Assembly: GCA_018710885.1 (NCBI GenBank)
Contig: DVJA01000055.1
Span: forward strand, 1-53,966
DNA from: Scatomorpha merdigallinarum
GTDB taxonomy: Bacteria > Bacillota > Clostridia > Oscillospirales > Oscillospiraceae
Direction: 5' to 3'
Length of the DNA: 53,966 bases
The translations under genes were made by a program, and so were the position numbers. Positions within the stretch are counted from its first letter, which is position 1; each line of letters starts with the position of its first letter. Positions 47,257-53,966 of this stretch are shown here, one piece after another. The notes below the pieces were generated by a model. The model was given only the letters and a program-made list of their open reading frames with translations. It was not told where the DNA came from and searched no databases.

Positions 47257-48561
47257 TTGGAAAAATACGTAATTCACGGCGGAAAGCCTCTCAACGGTGA
47301 GGTTGAGGTCAGCGGCGCGAAAAACGCGGCCGTGGCCATAATCCCCGCCACGCTCATGGTGAACGGGGTGTGCCGTCTGGAGAATATCCCGCAGATCAGC
47401 GACGCGGATATGCTCATGACGATACTCGAGCATCTGGGTGCGAAGGTCCGCGTTGTGAACCCGAGCACCGTGGACATAGACTGCACTGACGTGCGCTATA
47501 CTGACGCGCCCTATGACCTGATGCGCAAGATACGCGCGTCCTACTATCTCATAGGCGCCATGCTGGGCCGCTTCGGCGCGGCCAAGACGACGATGCCCGG
47601 CGGCTGCAATTTCGGCGTCAGGCCCATAGACCAGCACATAAAGGGCATGACCGCCCTTGGAGCCGACGTGGAGGTCACCGGCGGCTTTGTCTATGCCAGG
47701 GCTGCCGACGGCAAGCTCCACGGCACCAAGATATACCTGGACAAGGTAAGCGTGGGCGCGACGATGAACATCATCCTCGCCGCCAGCATGGCCCGAGGCA
47801 GGACCATTATCGAGAACGCCGCCAAGGAGCCGCATATAGTTGACCTGGCCAACTTCCTCAACTCCATGGGCGCCGACGTGCGCGGCGCGGGCACGGATTC
47901 CGTCAAGATCAACGGCACCGACTCGCTCCACGGCGGCACGTACACCATAATTCCCGACCAGATAGAGGCCGGCACCTACATGGTGGCCTGCGCGGCTACG
48001 GGCGGAGAGGTGCGCATAAAGAACGTCATCCCCCGCCACCTGGAGAGCATCAGCGCCAAGCTGCGCGAGATGGGCGTCACCGTCATCGCCGACGAGGATT
48101 CCGTCACCGTGCGCAGCAGCGGCTCCCTGCGCCGCGTGAACATAAAGACCATGCCCTATCCCGGCTTCCCGACGGACATGCAGCCGCAGTTCGCCGCCGC
48201 GCTCTGCCGCGCCAACGGCCAGAGCGTTATAACCGAGGGCATCTACGACAACCGCTTCAAGTACATGACCGAGCTGCGCAAGATGGGTGCCAACGTGTCC
48301 GTAGAGGGCCGCGGCGCCGTCATAGAGGGCGTGGATAAGCTCAGCGGCGCACCCGTGGCGGCCTGCGACCTGCGCGCGGGCGCGGCCATGGTCATCGCCG
48401 GCCTCAGTGCCGAGGGCGTCACCGAGGTGGAGGACATCCACTACATCGAGCGCGGCTACGAGAACTTTGTCGGTAAGCTCCGGGCCCTGGGCGCGGATAT
48501 AGAGCTCGTGCGCGAGCCGGACGAGCCCGAAAAGCTGGCCGGGCCGCAGCTGGTGGGCTGA
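47257..48561 (+). CDS. murA: UDP-N-acetylglucosamine 1-carboxyvinyltransferase
   Basis: 434 residues from TTG 47,257 (GGAAGGTG upstream). MEKYVIHGGKPLNGEVEVSG then AKNAA is the standard start; active-site Cys117 lies in MPGGCNFGVRPIDQH, so the enzyme should be fosfomycin-sensitive in principle. Catalyses the first committed step of peptidoglycan synthesis, transfer of enolpyruvate from PEP to UDP-GlcNAc. Placed between yycI and walJ, an arrangement linking wall-precursor synthesis with WalRK. Confidence 0.95.
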   Translation: MEKYVIHGGKPLNGEVEVSGAKNAAVAIIPATLMVNGVCRLENIPQISDADMLMTILEHLGAKVRVVNPSTVDIDCTDVRYTDAPYDLMRKIRASYYLIGAMLGRFGAAKTTMPGGCNFGVRPIDQHIKGMTALGADVEVTGGFVYARAADGKLHGTKIYLDKVSVGATMNIILAASMARGRTIIENAAKEPHIVDLANFLNSMGADVRGAGTDSVKINGTDSLHGGTYTIIPDQIEAGTYMVACAATGGEVRIKNVIPRHLESISAKLREMGVTVIADEDSVTVRSSGSLRRVNIKTMPYPGFPTDMQPQFAAALCRANGQSVITEGIYDNRFKYMTELRKMGANVSVEGRGAVIEGVDKLSGAPVAACDLRAGAAMVIAGLSAEGVTEVEDIHYIERGYENFVGKLRALGADIELVREPDEPEKLAGPQLVG

Positions 48562-49349
48562 TGCGGATAAACGTATTCGCCAGCGGTTCCACGGGCAACT
48601 GCGCCCTGGCAAGCCTGGGGGGCGCCAGAATCCTGATTGACGACGGTATATCCTTGCGCCGGCTGAAGGGTTTCCTCGCCTCAGAGGGGCTCACGCCGGC
48701 GGAGCTCGACGCGGTGTTCATAACGCATGAGCACCGCGACCACATCAGCGGCCTGGCCATGCTGGCCAAGTACCACGGCGTGCGCATACTGGCCAACCGT
48801 CCCGTGGCCGCGAGGCTGGACGGGATGCTGCCGGAGGCAGGGGATTACATAGAACCCATACAGCCCGGAGCGGGAGTGGAGCTCTCCGGCGTCAGGCTGA
48901 CGCCCTTTCCCACCATGCACGATACGCCCGGCTCCTGCGGCCTGCGCCTGGACGCGGCGGAGGGGTCGCTGGGCTTCTGTACCGACCTCGGCGTGGTCAC
49001 GGACGAGGTGAAGAGCGCCCTCGCGGGCGTGGACGCGGCGCTGATAGAGGCCAACCACGACGTGGATATGCTGCGCTTCGGGCCCTATCCCGCCGTGCTC
49101 AAGCGGCGCATACTGTCCGAGTACGGCCACCTCTCCAACGAGGACTGTGCGGCCCTGGCCGTGTTCCTGGCCGGAAACGGCACGGACACCCTGATACTCG
49201 GCCATATAAGCCGCGAGAACAATACGCCCGGCCGGGCCCTTAACGTGGTTGGAGATGCGCTGGCCAGGGCCGGGCTCTCGCCCACACTGCTCGCCGCCCC
49301 GCCGCTGGGGCCCATGAGCACGGAACTGCTGGAAAAATGCCCGGCGTGA
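48561..49349 (+). CDS. walJ: Metallo-beta-lactamase-fold hydrolase WalJ/YycJ
   Basis: 262 residues. MBL metal motif HEHRDHISGLAMLAKYHGV (HxHxDH), plus TMHDTPGSCGL, FCTDLGVVTDEV and LGHISRENNTPGRAL. Matches the YycJ group near walRK, thought to act in DNA repair/nuclease or wall control. The ATG overlaps the murA stop, and it overlaps rlmH at the end. Confidence 0.9.
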   Translation: MRINVFASGSTGNCALASLGGARILIDDGISLRRLKGFLASEGLTPAELDAVFITHEHRDHISGLAMLAKYHGVRILANRPVAARLDGMLPEAGDYIEPIQPGAGVELSGVRLTPFPTMHDTPGSCGLRLDAAEGSLGFCTDLGVVTDEVKSALAGVDAALIEANHDVDMLRFGPYPAVLKRRILSEYGHLSNEDCAALAVFLAGNGTDTLILGHISRENNTPGRALNVVGDALARAGLSPTLLAAPPLGPMSTELLEKCPA

Positions 49350-49819
49350 GCTTCATTTTTGTGGGCAGGATGCGCGAGAAGCATTACGAGTCCGCCTTTG
49401 CCGAGTATATCAAGCGTCTCGGCGCCTACGGCAAGTGCGAGGTCAGGGAGATTACCGAGCAGCGGCTCGGGGAGCGGCCCTCGGAGCGGGAGATAGAGTC
49501 CGCCCTCGCGCGCGAGGCCCAGGAGCTGGAGCGGGCCATACCGAAGGGCGCATATGTCTGCGCGCTCTGCGTTGAGGGAGAGATGTGCTCCAGCGAGCAG
49601 CTGGCGCAGCGCCTCCAGGCGCTCGACACCCGCGGCGTGAGCCGCATATGTTTCATAGTCGGCGGCTCCTACGGGCTGGACGAGGGGTTCAAGCGCCGCG
49701 CCGACTTCAGACTCTCCATGTCAAGAATGACCTTTCCGCACCATCTGGCGCGCGTGATGCTCGCCGAGCAGGTGTACAGGGCCTTCACCATAAACGCCGG
49801 CACACGTTACCACAAGTGA
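49337..49819 (+). CDS. rlmH: 23S rRNA (pseudouridine1915-N3)-methyltransferase
   Basis: 160 residues. SPOUT-type features: CFIVGGSYGLDEGFKRRADF and the C-terminal FPHHLARVMLAEQVYRAFTI knot with a final GTRYHK. Methylates pseudouridine 1915 in helix 69 of 23S rRNA using SAM. The ATG lies within walJ, the classic end of the wal cluster in Firmicutes. Confidence 0.95.
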   Translation: MPGVSFIFVGRMREKHYESAFAEYIKRLGAYGKCEVREITEQRLGERPSEREIESALAREAQELERAIPKGAYVCALCVEGEMCSSEQLAQRLQALDTRGVSRICFIVGGSYGLDEGFKRRADFRLSMSRMTFPHHLARVMLAEQVYRAFTINAGTRYHK

Positions 49820-49856
49820 CCGGCAATCTGCCTGATATTGAAAAGGAGCTGCGCAA

Positions 49857-50174
49857 ATGGCTGAACCAAAGCTCGAGTGGGGCAGGGACCTGCCCGGTGA
49901 CCTGGCTGAGAAGTGGCCGAAGGACGAAAATGGGGATTTCGTCCCGGCGGCATGGCTCACAAACTGCTCGCAGATAGACATGGGGGACGCCATACTGACC
50001 GGCGTGCTCGACTCCTGCGGCATACCTTTCTACAAGCGCTTCCCGCATTACGGCGGTTTTGGAAATCTGATGCTGGGCATGAGCGCGGAGGGCGTGGATA
50101 TCTTCGTCCCCGAGACCATGCTGGAGGAAGCAAAGAATATACTTAAAGGAGAGTCCGAAGATGAGGAGCTATAA
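49857..50174 (+). CDS. DUF2007-like small protein
   Basis: 105 residues. The C-terminal ~65 (AILTGVLDSCGIPFYKRFPH then YGGFGNLMLGMSAEGVDIFV) match the small ferredoxin-like DUF2007 'signal-transducing' type that reads like a PII-type fold. AAAAGGAGCTGCGCAA precedes the ATG. It overlaps the phosphomutase gene by 14 bases, suggesting joint expression. Function not established. Confidence 0.7.
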   Translation: MAEPKLEWGRDLPGDLAEKWPKDENGDFVPAAWLTNCSQIDMGDAILTGVLDSCGIPFYKRFPHYGGFGNLMLGMSAEGVDIFVPETMLEEAKNILKGESEDEEL

Positions 50175-51891
50175 GGAAGAATACCAGTATTGGCTGGACA
50201 GCCCCGCCCTCGACGAGGAGGAGTGGAAGGAGCTCTCCGCCATTGCGGACGACGAAAAAGAGATCGAGAGCCGCTTTTACGCCCCCCTGGAGTTCGGCAC
50301 GGCCGGGCTGCGCGGCGTAATGGCCACCGGCCTCAACCGCATGAATGTGCATATCATACGCTGGGCGACGCAGGCCTTTGCCGAGGTGGTCAAGGCCGAG
50401 GGGCCGGAAGCCTGCGAGCGCGGCGTGGTGGTCTGCTACGACTGCCGCCTCAACAGCGCGCGCTTTGCCCACGAGGCGGCGGGCGTCATGGCCGCCAACG
50501 GCGTCAGGGTGCGCATATTTGACGCGCTGCGTCCCACGCCCGAGCTGAGCTTCGCCGTTATACACTACGGGGCACAGGCCGGTATCAACATCACCGCCAG
50601 CCACAACCCGCGCGAGTATAACGGCTATAAGGTCTACTGGTCCGACGGGGCCCAGCTCCCGCCCCAGCACGCCGCCGCCGTGGCGGACAAGATGTCCCAG
50701 ATCGACCTGTTCAAGGACGTGCAGCGCATGGACTTTGACGAGGCCGTCAGCCAGGGCCTGATAACCGTCATCGGCGCCGAGACCGACGAGGCCTTCCTGG
50801 CTGAGGTCATGAAGATGAGCGTCAACTCCGACATCGTGCGCGAGGTGGCCGACGACTTCAGGATCGTCTACACCCCCTTCCACGGCGCCGGTTACAAGCT
50901 GGTGCCCGAAGCGCTGCGCCGCCTGGGCGTCAAGCACCTCTATCCCGAGCCGAAGCAGATGGTCATAGACGGCAACTTCCCCACCGTCAAGAGCCCCAAC
51001 CCGGAAAACCCGGAGGGTTTCTATCTCGCCGTTGACCTTGCCAAGCAGGTCGGCAGCGACCTCATAATCGGCACCGACCCGGACAGCGACCGCGTGGGCA
51101 CCATGGTCCGCGGCAGGGACGGGGAGTACCACACCATCACCGGCAACCAGATGGGCGTGCTGCTGCTGGACTATATCATCAACGCCAAAAAGGCCAACGG
51201 CACCATGCCGGAGAACCCGGCCTTTATAAAGACCATCGTCACTACCAATATGGGCCGCGAAGTGGCCGAGCGCAACGGCGTGCACGTGGACGAGACATTT
51301 ACCGGCTTCAAGTTCATGGCCGAGAAGCTGGCTGAATACAAGCGCGACGGCTCGTATAATTATCTGCTCGCCTATGAGGAGAGCTACGGCTACATGGTCG
51401 GAGATTACGTCCGCGACAAGGACGCCGTAACCGCCAGTATGCTTATTGCCGAGATGGCCGCCAGCTATTTCAAGCAGGGCATGACACTGGCCGACGCGCT
51501 CGAGGCGCTCTATGAGAAGTACGGCTACTTCGGCGAGCTGACGCTTAACCTGGTCATGCCCGGCCTGGACGGCCTGGAGAAGATGCGCGGCATTATGGCC
51601 TCGCTGCGCGCGGAGCCGCCGAAGGAGATAGGCGGCGCGGCGGTGCTGGGCATGCGCGATTACCAGAGCGGCACGGTGTCCGTCGCCGAGCTGGGCGTCG
51701 TGGGCAAGACGCCCATCGCGGGCAGCAACGTGCTCTATTTCGAGCTGGACGACGGCACGGCCTTCATCGTCCGTCCCAGCGGCACGGAGCCGAAGATCAA
51801 GATCTACATCCTCGCCCAGGGCGAGAGCCACGCCGACTGCGACGAGCGCATTGCCCGCTACAGGGCCTTCGCCGAAAGCCTTAACAAATAA
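50161..51891 (+). CDS. Phosphoglucomutase/phosphomannomutase family enzyme
   Basis: 576 residues, the size of PgcA-type alpha-phosphoglucomutases. FGTAGLRGVMATGLNRMN at the start, catalytic phosphoserine in NITASHNPREYNGYKVYW, metal loop GTDPDSDRVGTMV, sugar loop YEESYGYMVGD and phosphate loop IVRPSGTEPKIKIY. Interconverts glucose 1- and 6-phosphate, feeding UDP-glucose and wall polymer synthesis. Start overlaps the DUF2007-like gene. Confidence 0.93.
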   Translation: MRSYKEEYQYWLDSPALDEEEWKELSAIADDEKEIESRFYAPLEFGTAGLRGVMATGLNRMNVHIIRWATQAFAEVVKAEGPEACERGVVVCYDCRLNSARFAHEAAGVMAANGVRVRIFDALRPTPELSFAVIHYGAQAGINITASHNPREYNGYKVYWSDGAQLPPQHAAAVADKMSQIDLFKDVQRMDFDEAVSQGLITVIGAETDEAFLAEVMKMSVNSDIVREVADDFRIVYTPFHGAGYKLVPEALRRLGVKHLYPEPKQMVIDGNFPTVKSPNPENPEGFYLAVDLAKQVGSDLIIGTDPDSDRVGTMVRGRDGEYHTITGNQMGVLLLDYIINAKKANGTMPENPAFIKTIVTTNMGREVAERNGVHVDETFTGFKFMAEKLAEYKRDGSYNYLLAYEESYGYMVGDYVRDKDAVTASMLIAEMAASYFKQGMTLADALEALYEKYGYFGELTLNLVMPGLDGLEKMRGIMASLRAEPPKEIGGAAVLGMRDYQSGTVSVAELGVVGKTPIAGSNVLYFELDDGTAFIVRPSGTEPKIKIYILAQGESHADCDERIARYRAFAESLNK

Positions 51892-51970
51892 GTGCCGCAT
51901 CGCAGCATGTCCAGCGCTTTTTGCCGGAATCCGTGATATTTCCGGCAACTTAAAAAACAATATATTACAT

Positions 51971-52000
51971 GTGCCGGGATGGCTTACGCTATCCCGGCAC
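51971..52000. repeat. Hairpin upstream of the CHR transporter operon
   Basis: GTGCCGGGAT (51,971-51,980) pairs with ATCCCGGCAC (51,991-52,000). It lies 30 bases before the first transporter start; no U-run, so a leader structure rather than a terminator. A second weaker hairpin (TTGCCGGAA/TTCCGGCAA, ~51,919-51,943) follows the phosphomutase gene. Confidence 0.5.
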
Positions 52001-52029
52001 AAATTCCGAGTATAACGAGGTGCGTGCGC

Positions 52030-52587
52030 ATGAAAGAATACCTCAGACTGTTCTGGGCCTTCATCAAGGTGGGGGCCCTGACCTTCGGCGGCGGATACGC
52101 CATGCTGCCCATACTCCAGCGGGACATCGTGGAGCACAACAAATGGGCGACGGACGAGGAGGTCATGGATTACTACGCCATGGCCCAATGCCTGCCGGGG
52201 ATTATCATGGTCAACACCTCCGTGTTCATAGGCCGGCACCACAAGGGTACGCCGGGCGGCATAGTTGCCGGCATAGCCTCCGCGCTGCCGTCGCTGGTTA
52301 TCATAACGGTGATCGCCACCTTCCTGACGGCGTTTGCCGATTACCCGGTCGTCCAGAACGCCTTCGCCGGCATCCGGGCCTGCGTCGTGGTGCTCATTGT
52401 CAACGCCGTCATAAAGCTCTGGAAGAGCGCCATGGTGGACTGGAAGAGCATCGTCATAATCTTCCTGCCCGTTTTTGTGCTCAGCGCTTTTGTGGAGGCC
52501 TCGCCCATCCTGCTGGTGGTGGCCGCCGCTGCAGCCGGCATCCTGATAACCGTGCTCAGCGGCCGGAAAGGGGGCAGGCAGGCATGA
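52030..52587 (+). CDS. Chromate transporter-family subunit (short CHR), A
   Basis: 185 residues from ATG 52,030 (AACGAGGTG upstream). FIKVGALTFGGGYAMLPILQ is the CHR N-terminal motif; about five to six membrane spans. Short CHR proteins occur as adjacent pairs that form one transporter. Substrate may be chromate/sulfate-like anions, but in anaerobic Clostridia the true substrate is uncertain. Overlaps the next gene by four bases. Confidence 0.88.
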   Translation: MKEYLRLFWAFIKVGALTFGGGYAMLPILQRDIVEHNKWATDEEVMDYYAMAQCLPGIIMVNTSVFIGRHHKGTPGGIVAGIASALPSLVIITVIATFLTAFADYPVVQNAFAGIRACVVVLIVNAVIKLWKSAMVDWKSIVIIFLPVFVLSAFVEASPILLVVAAAAAGILITVLSGRKGGRQA

Positions 52588-53177
52588 CTTACGCATTGCT
52601 GCTCCTGTCGCTGTTCTGGGAGTTCCTTAAGATAGGGCTGTTCTGTGTCGGCGGAGGTATGGCCGCCCTGCCCTTCCTCTACGACCTGGGAGACAAGACC
52701 GGCTGGTATACGAGCACACAGGTGCTCGACATGCTCGCCGTCAGCGAGAGCACGCCGGGGCCCATCGGCATCAACATGGCCACCTACGTGGGCTACACCG
52801 TGGGCGGCATACCCGGAGCTGTGCTGGCCACGCTGGGTACGATACTGCCCGGCGTGATACTGGTGCTCATCCTGGCCAGGTTCCTGCAAAAGTACCGCGA
52901 TAACAGGTATATAAACGCCGCCTTCTACGGCCTGCGCCCGGCCTCTACGGCCCTGATCGCCGCCGCTGGCGTGTCCGTGCTGGGCGAGTCGCTCTTCAAC
53001 GTCTCCCTCTACCGCCAGACGGGAAGCATCGCCGACCTCTTTTCCTGGGGCCCGATAATCCTTGCTGCCGTGCTCGCGGTGCTGACCAATATAAAGCCCA
53101 CGAAGGACATACACCCGGTGGTGTATATAGCCGCCTCCGCCGTGGTCGGCATAGTGTTCGGCCTGGGAGGGGCTTGA
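52584..53177 (+). CDS. Chromate transporter-family subunit (short CHR), B
   Basis: 197 residues. FLKIGLFCVGGGMAALPFLY repeats the CHR motif of the partner, followed by VSESTPGPIGINMATYVGYT, the second conserved CHR motif. Five to six spans, probably of inverted topology relative to subunit A. ATG overlaps the stop of A (ATGA), giving equal synthesis of both halves. Confidence 0.88.
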   Translation: MTYALLLLSLFWEFLKIGLFCVGGGMAALPFLYDLGDKTGWYTSTQVLDMLAVSESTPGPIGINMATYVGYTVGGIPGAVLATLGTILPGVILVLILARFLQKYRDNRYINAAFYGLRPASTALIAAAGVSVLGESLFNVSLYRQTGSIADLFSWGPIILAAVLAVLTNIKPTKDIHPVVYIAASAVVGIVFGLGGA

Positions 53178-53186
53178 GGGTTGTGC

Positions 53187-53966
53187 GGCCTTTGTAAAGG
53201 CGGCGGAAACTTATTTCTGAGGGATTTCTTTTGGTCTTGGCCAAAAGAAACCCCTCAGACTCTAAAGAAAAGCCGCTTTTTGTGGGTGCGGTGGAACCTT
53301 GCGTTGGCGGTGTTGGCCGGGTGGTCATCCCTAAACAGGATACGTAATTGAGCATCGCCGACCGCAGTTTGAGCCGCTAGCGCGGCTCGCTGCTGCCGGG
53401 TGCGGGTTGTTGGGGCCCTGTGCCTCGCGCGGGCAGGACAGACGCACCAACGCAAGACAACGGCCCACGCACCTAGCCGAACCCCAGGCGGCACAGCCAA
53501 CCCAAATGCACACCGGCGGCATAGCCGCCGCAGCAACACCCGGCAGGATATACGCGCCAGCGCGAGACTAAGGTCAAGCACCCAGTCTAAATCACAGCGG
53601 CACAGCCAACCCAAACGCGCACCGGCGGCCAAAGCCGCCGCAGCAGCACTCAGCAGGATAAACTCACCTGCGCAAGACTAAGGGCCTAAACGACTGAGTC
53701 TGGCAGGACAATTCCGCCCACGCAAGACCCAGGGCCCAAACAACCCGTACCCGGCAGCGGCGAGCCGCGCAAGCGGCTCAAACTGCGGTCGGCGATGCTA
53801 AAGTACGTATCCTGCTCAGGGATGACCACGTACAAAGTCTCCGCCGACATAAGGTTCCAACGCACCAGCAAAAGCGCTTTTCTCTTTGGGGGTCCGGGGA
53901 CATTTCTTTTTGGCAAGCACAAAAAGAAATGCCCCCGAAATTCCCCGCCGCCTTACAAAAGGCGGC
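53187..53966. repeat. Large inverted-repeat element with internal tandem repeats
   Basis: No gene is seen after 53,177. The left arm (53,187 to ~53,440) and right arm (~53,715 to the window edge) are inverted copies: for example CATCGCCGACCGCAGTTTGA at ~53,354 matches the complement of ~53,783-53,802. Each arm contains its own hairpin (TTTCTTTTGG/CCAAAAGAAA on the left; CATTTCTTTTTG/CAAAAAGAAATG on the right). The centre holds two 110-bp tandem units beginning GGCAGGA at 53,432 and 53,542, plus two partial copies at 53,652 and 53,702. Probably a genome-dispersed intergenic element. Confidence 0.75.

Noticed and set aside
50143..52596. Long - strand open frame (~817 codons) opposite phosphomutase and CHR genes
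   Set aside because: Mirror frame of GC-rich coding sequence; His/Gly/Ala-rich translation with no domain, while the + strand genes have full motifs.
53432..53720. CRISPR array
   Set aside because: The repeats are 110-bp tandem units with diverged copies, not short identical repeats with unique spacers, and no cas genes are near.

Overview
The window joins the right-hand part of a tailed-phage prophage (about 1-39,140) to bacterial chromosome (about 39,141-53,966). The chromosomal part carries ssrA, smpB, a WalR/WalK two-component system with YycH/YycI-like proteins, murA, walJ and rlmH. With the protein styles and the fairly GC-rich sequence, this suggests a low-GC-lineage but compositionally GC-rich gut Clostridia member (Oscillospiraceae-like). 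That placement is an inference; no rRNA is present.

Prophage layout. A short leftward early operon (zinc-finger protein, MazG-like, hypothetical) runs off the left edge. A rightward run follows: ParB-family protein, seven small accessory genes and a sigma-region-4/ArpU-like regulator. Next is a four-gene, translationally coupled accessory module: a multi-pass membrane protein, a ParB-like protein, a PAPS-reductase-like protein and an IbrB-like ParB protein. Its first gene is preceded by a leader peptide ORF and a sequence exactly complementary to that gene's Shine-Dalgarno. Then comes a lambda-type head module (GpA terminase, portal, ClpP-like protease with a nested scaffold start, decoration protein, gpE-type capsid). 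It is joined to a P2-type contractile tail (sheath, tube, E/E' with a canonical -1 slippery site, tape measure, X, D, V, U, W, J, I, fibre). The phage is therefore a lambda-head/P2-tail myovirus mosaic.

The most striking region is 31.0-33.9 kb. A fibre-like protein gene on the + strand has its variable N-terminal module head-to-head with two silent N-terminal modules on the - strand. The module junctions carry in-phase inverted repeats, so inversion would fuse a different N-terminus to the constant C-terminal part. A short serine recombinase at 36,553 is a candidate for this or for integration. The lysis genes (holin, CHAP endolysin, second membrane protein) lie between. The right end has a divergent promoter/operator region and two small HTH regulators, and abuts the 3' end of ssrA, a classical attachment site.

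Host region. After ssrA come a cyclophilin, an SLH-domain protein and SmpB on the - strand. On the + strand are a Nudix hydrolase, the walRK-yycHI-murA-walJ-rlmH run, a small DUF2007-like protein, a phosphoglucomutase-family enzyme and a two-subunit CHR transporter. The last ~780 bp are gene-free and consist of a large inverted repeat enclosing ~110-bp tandem repeats.
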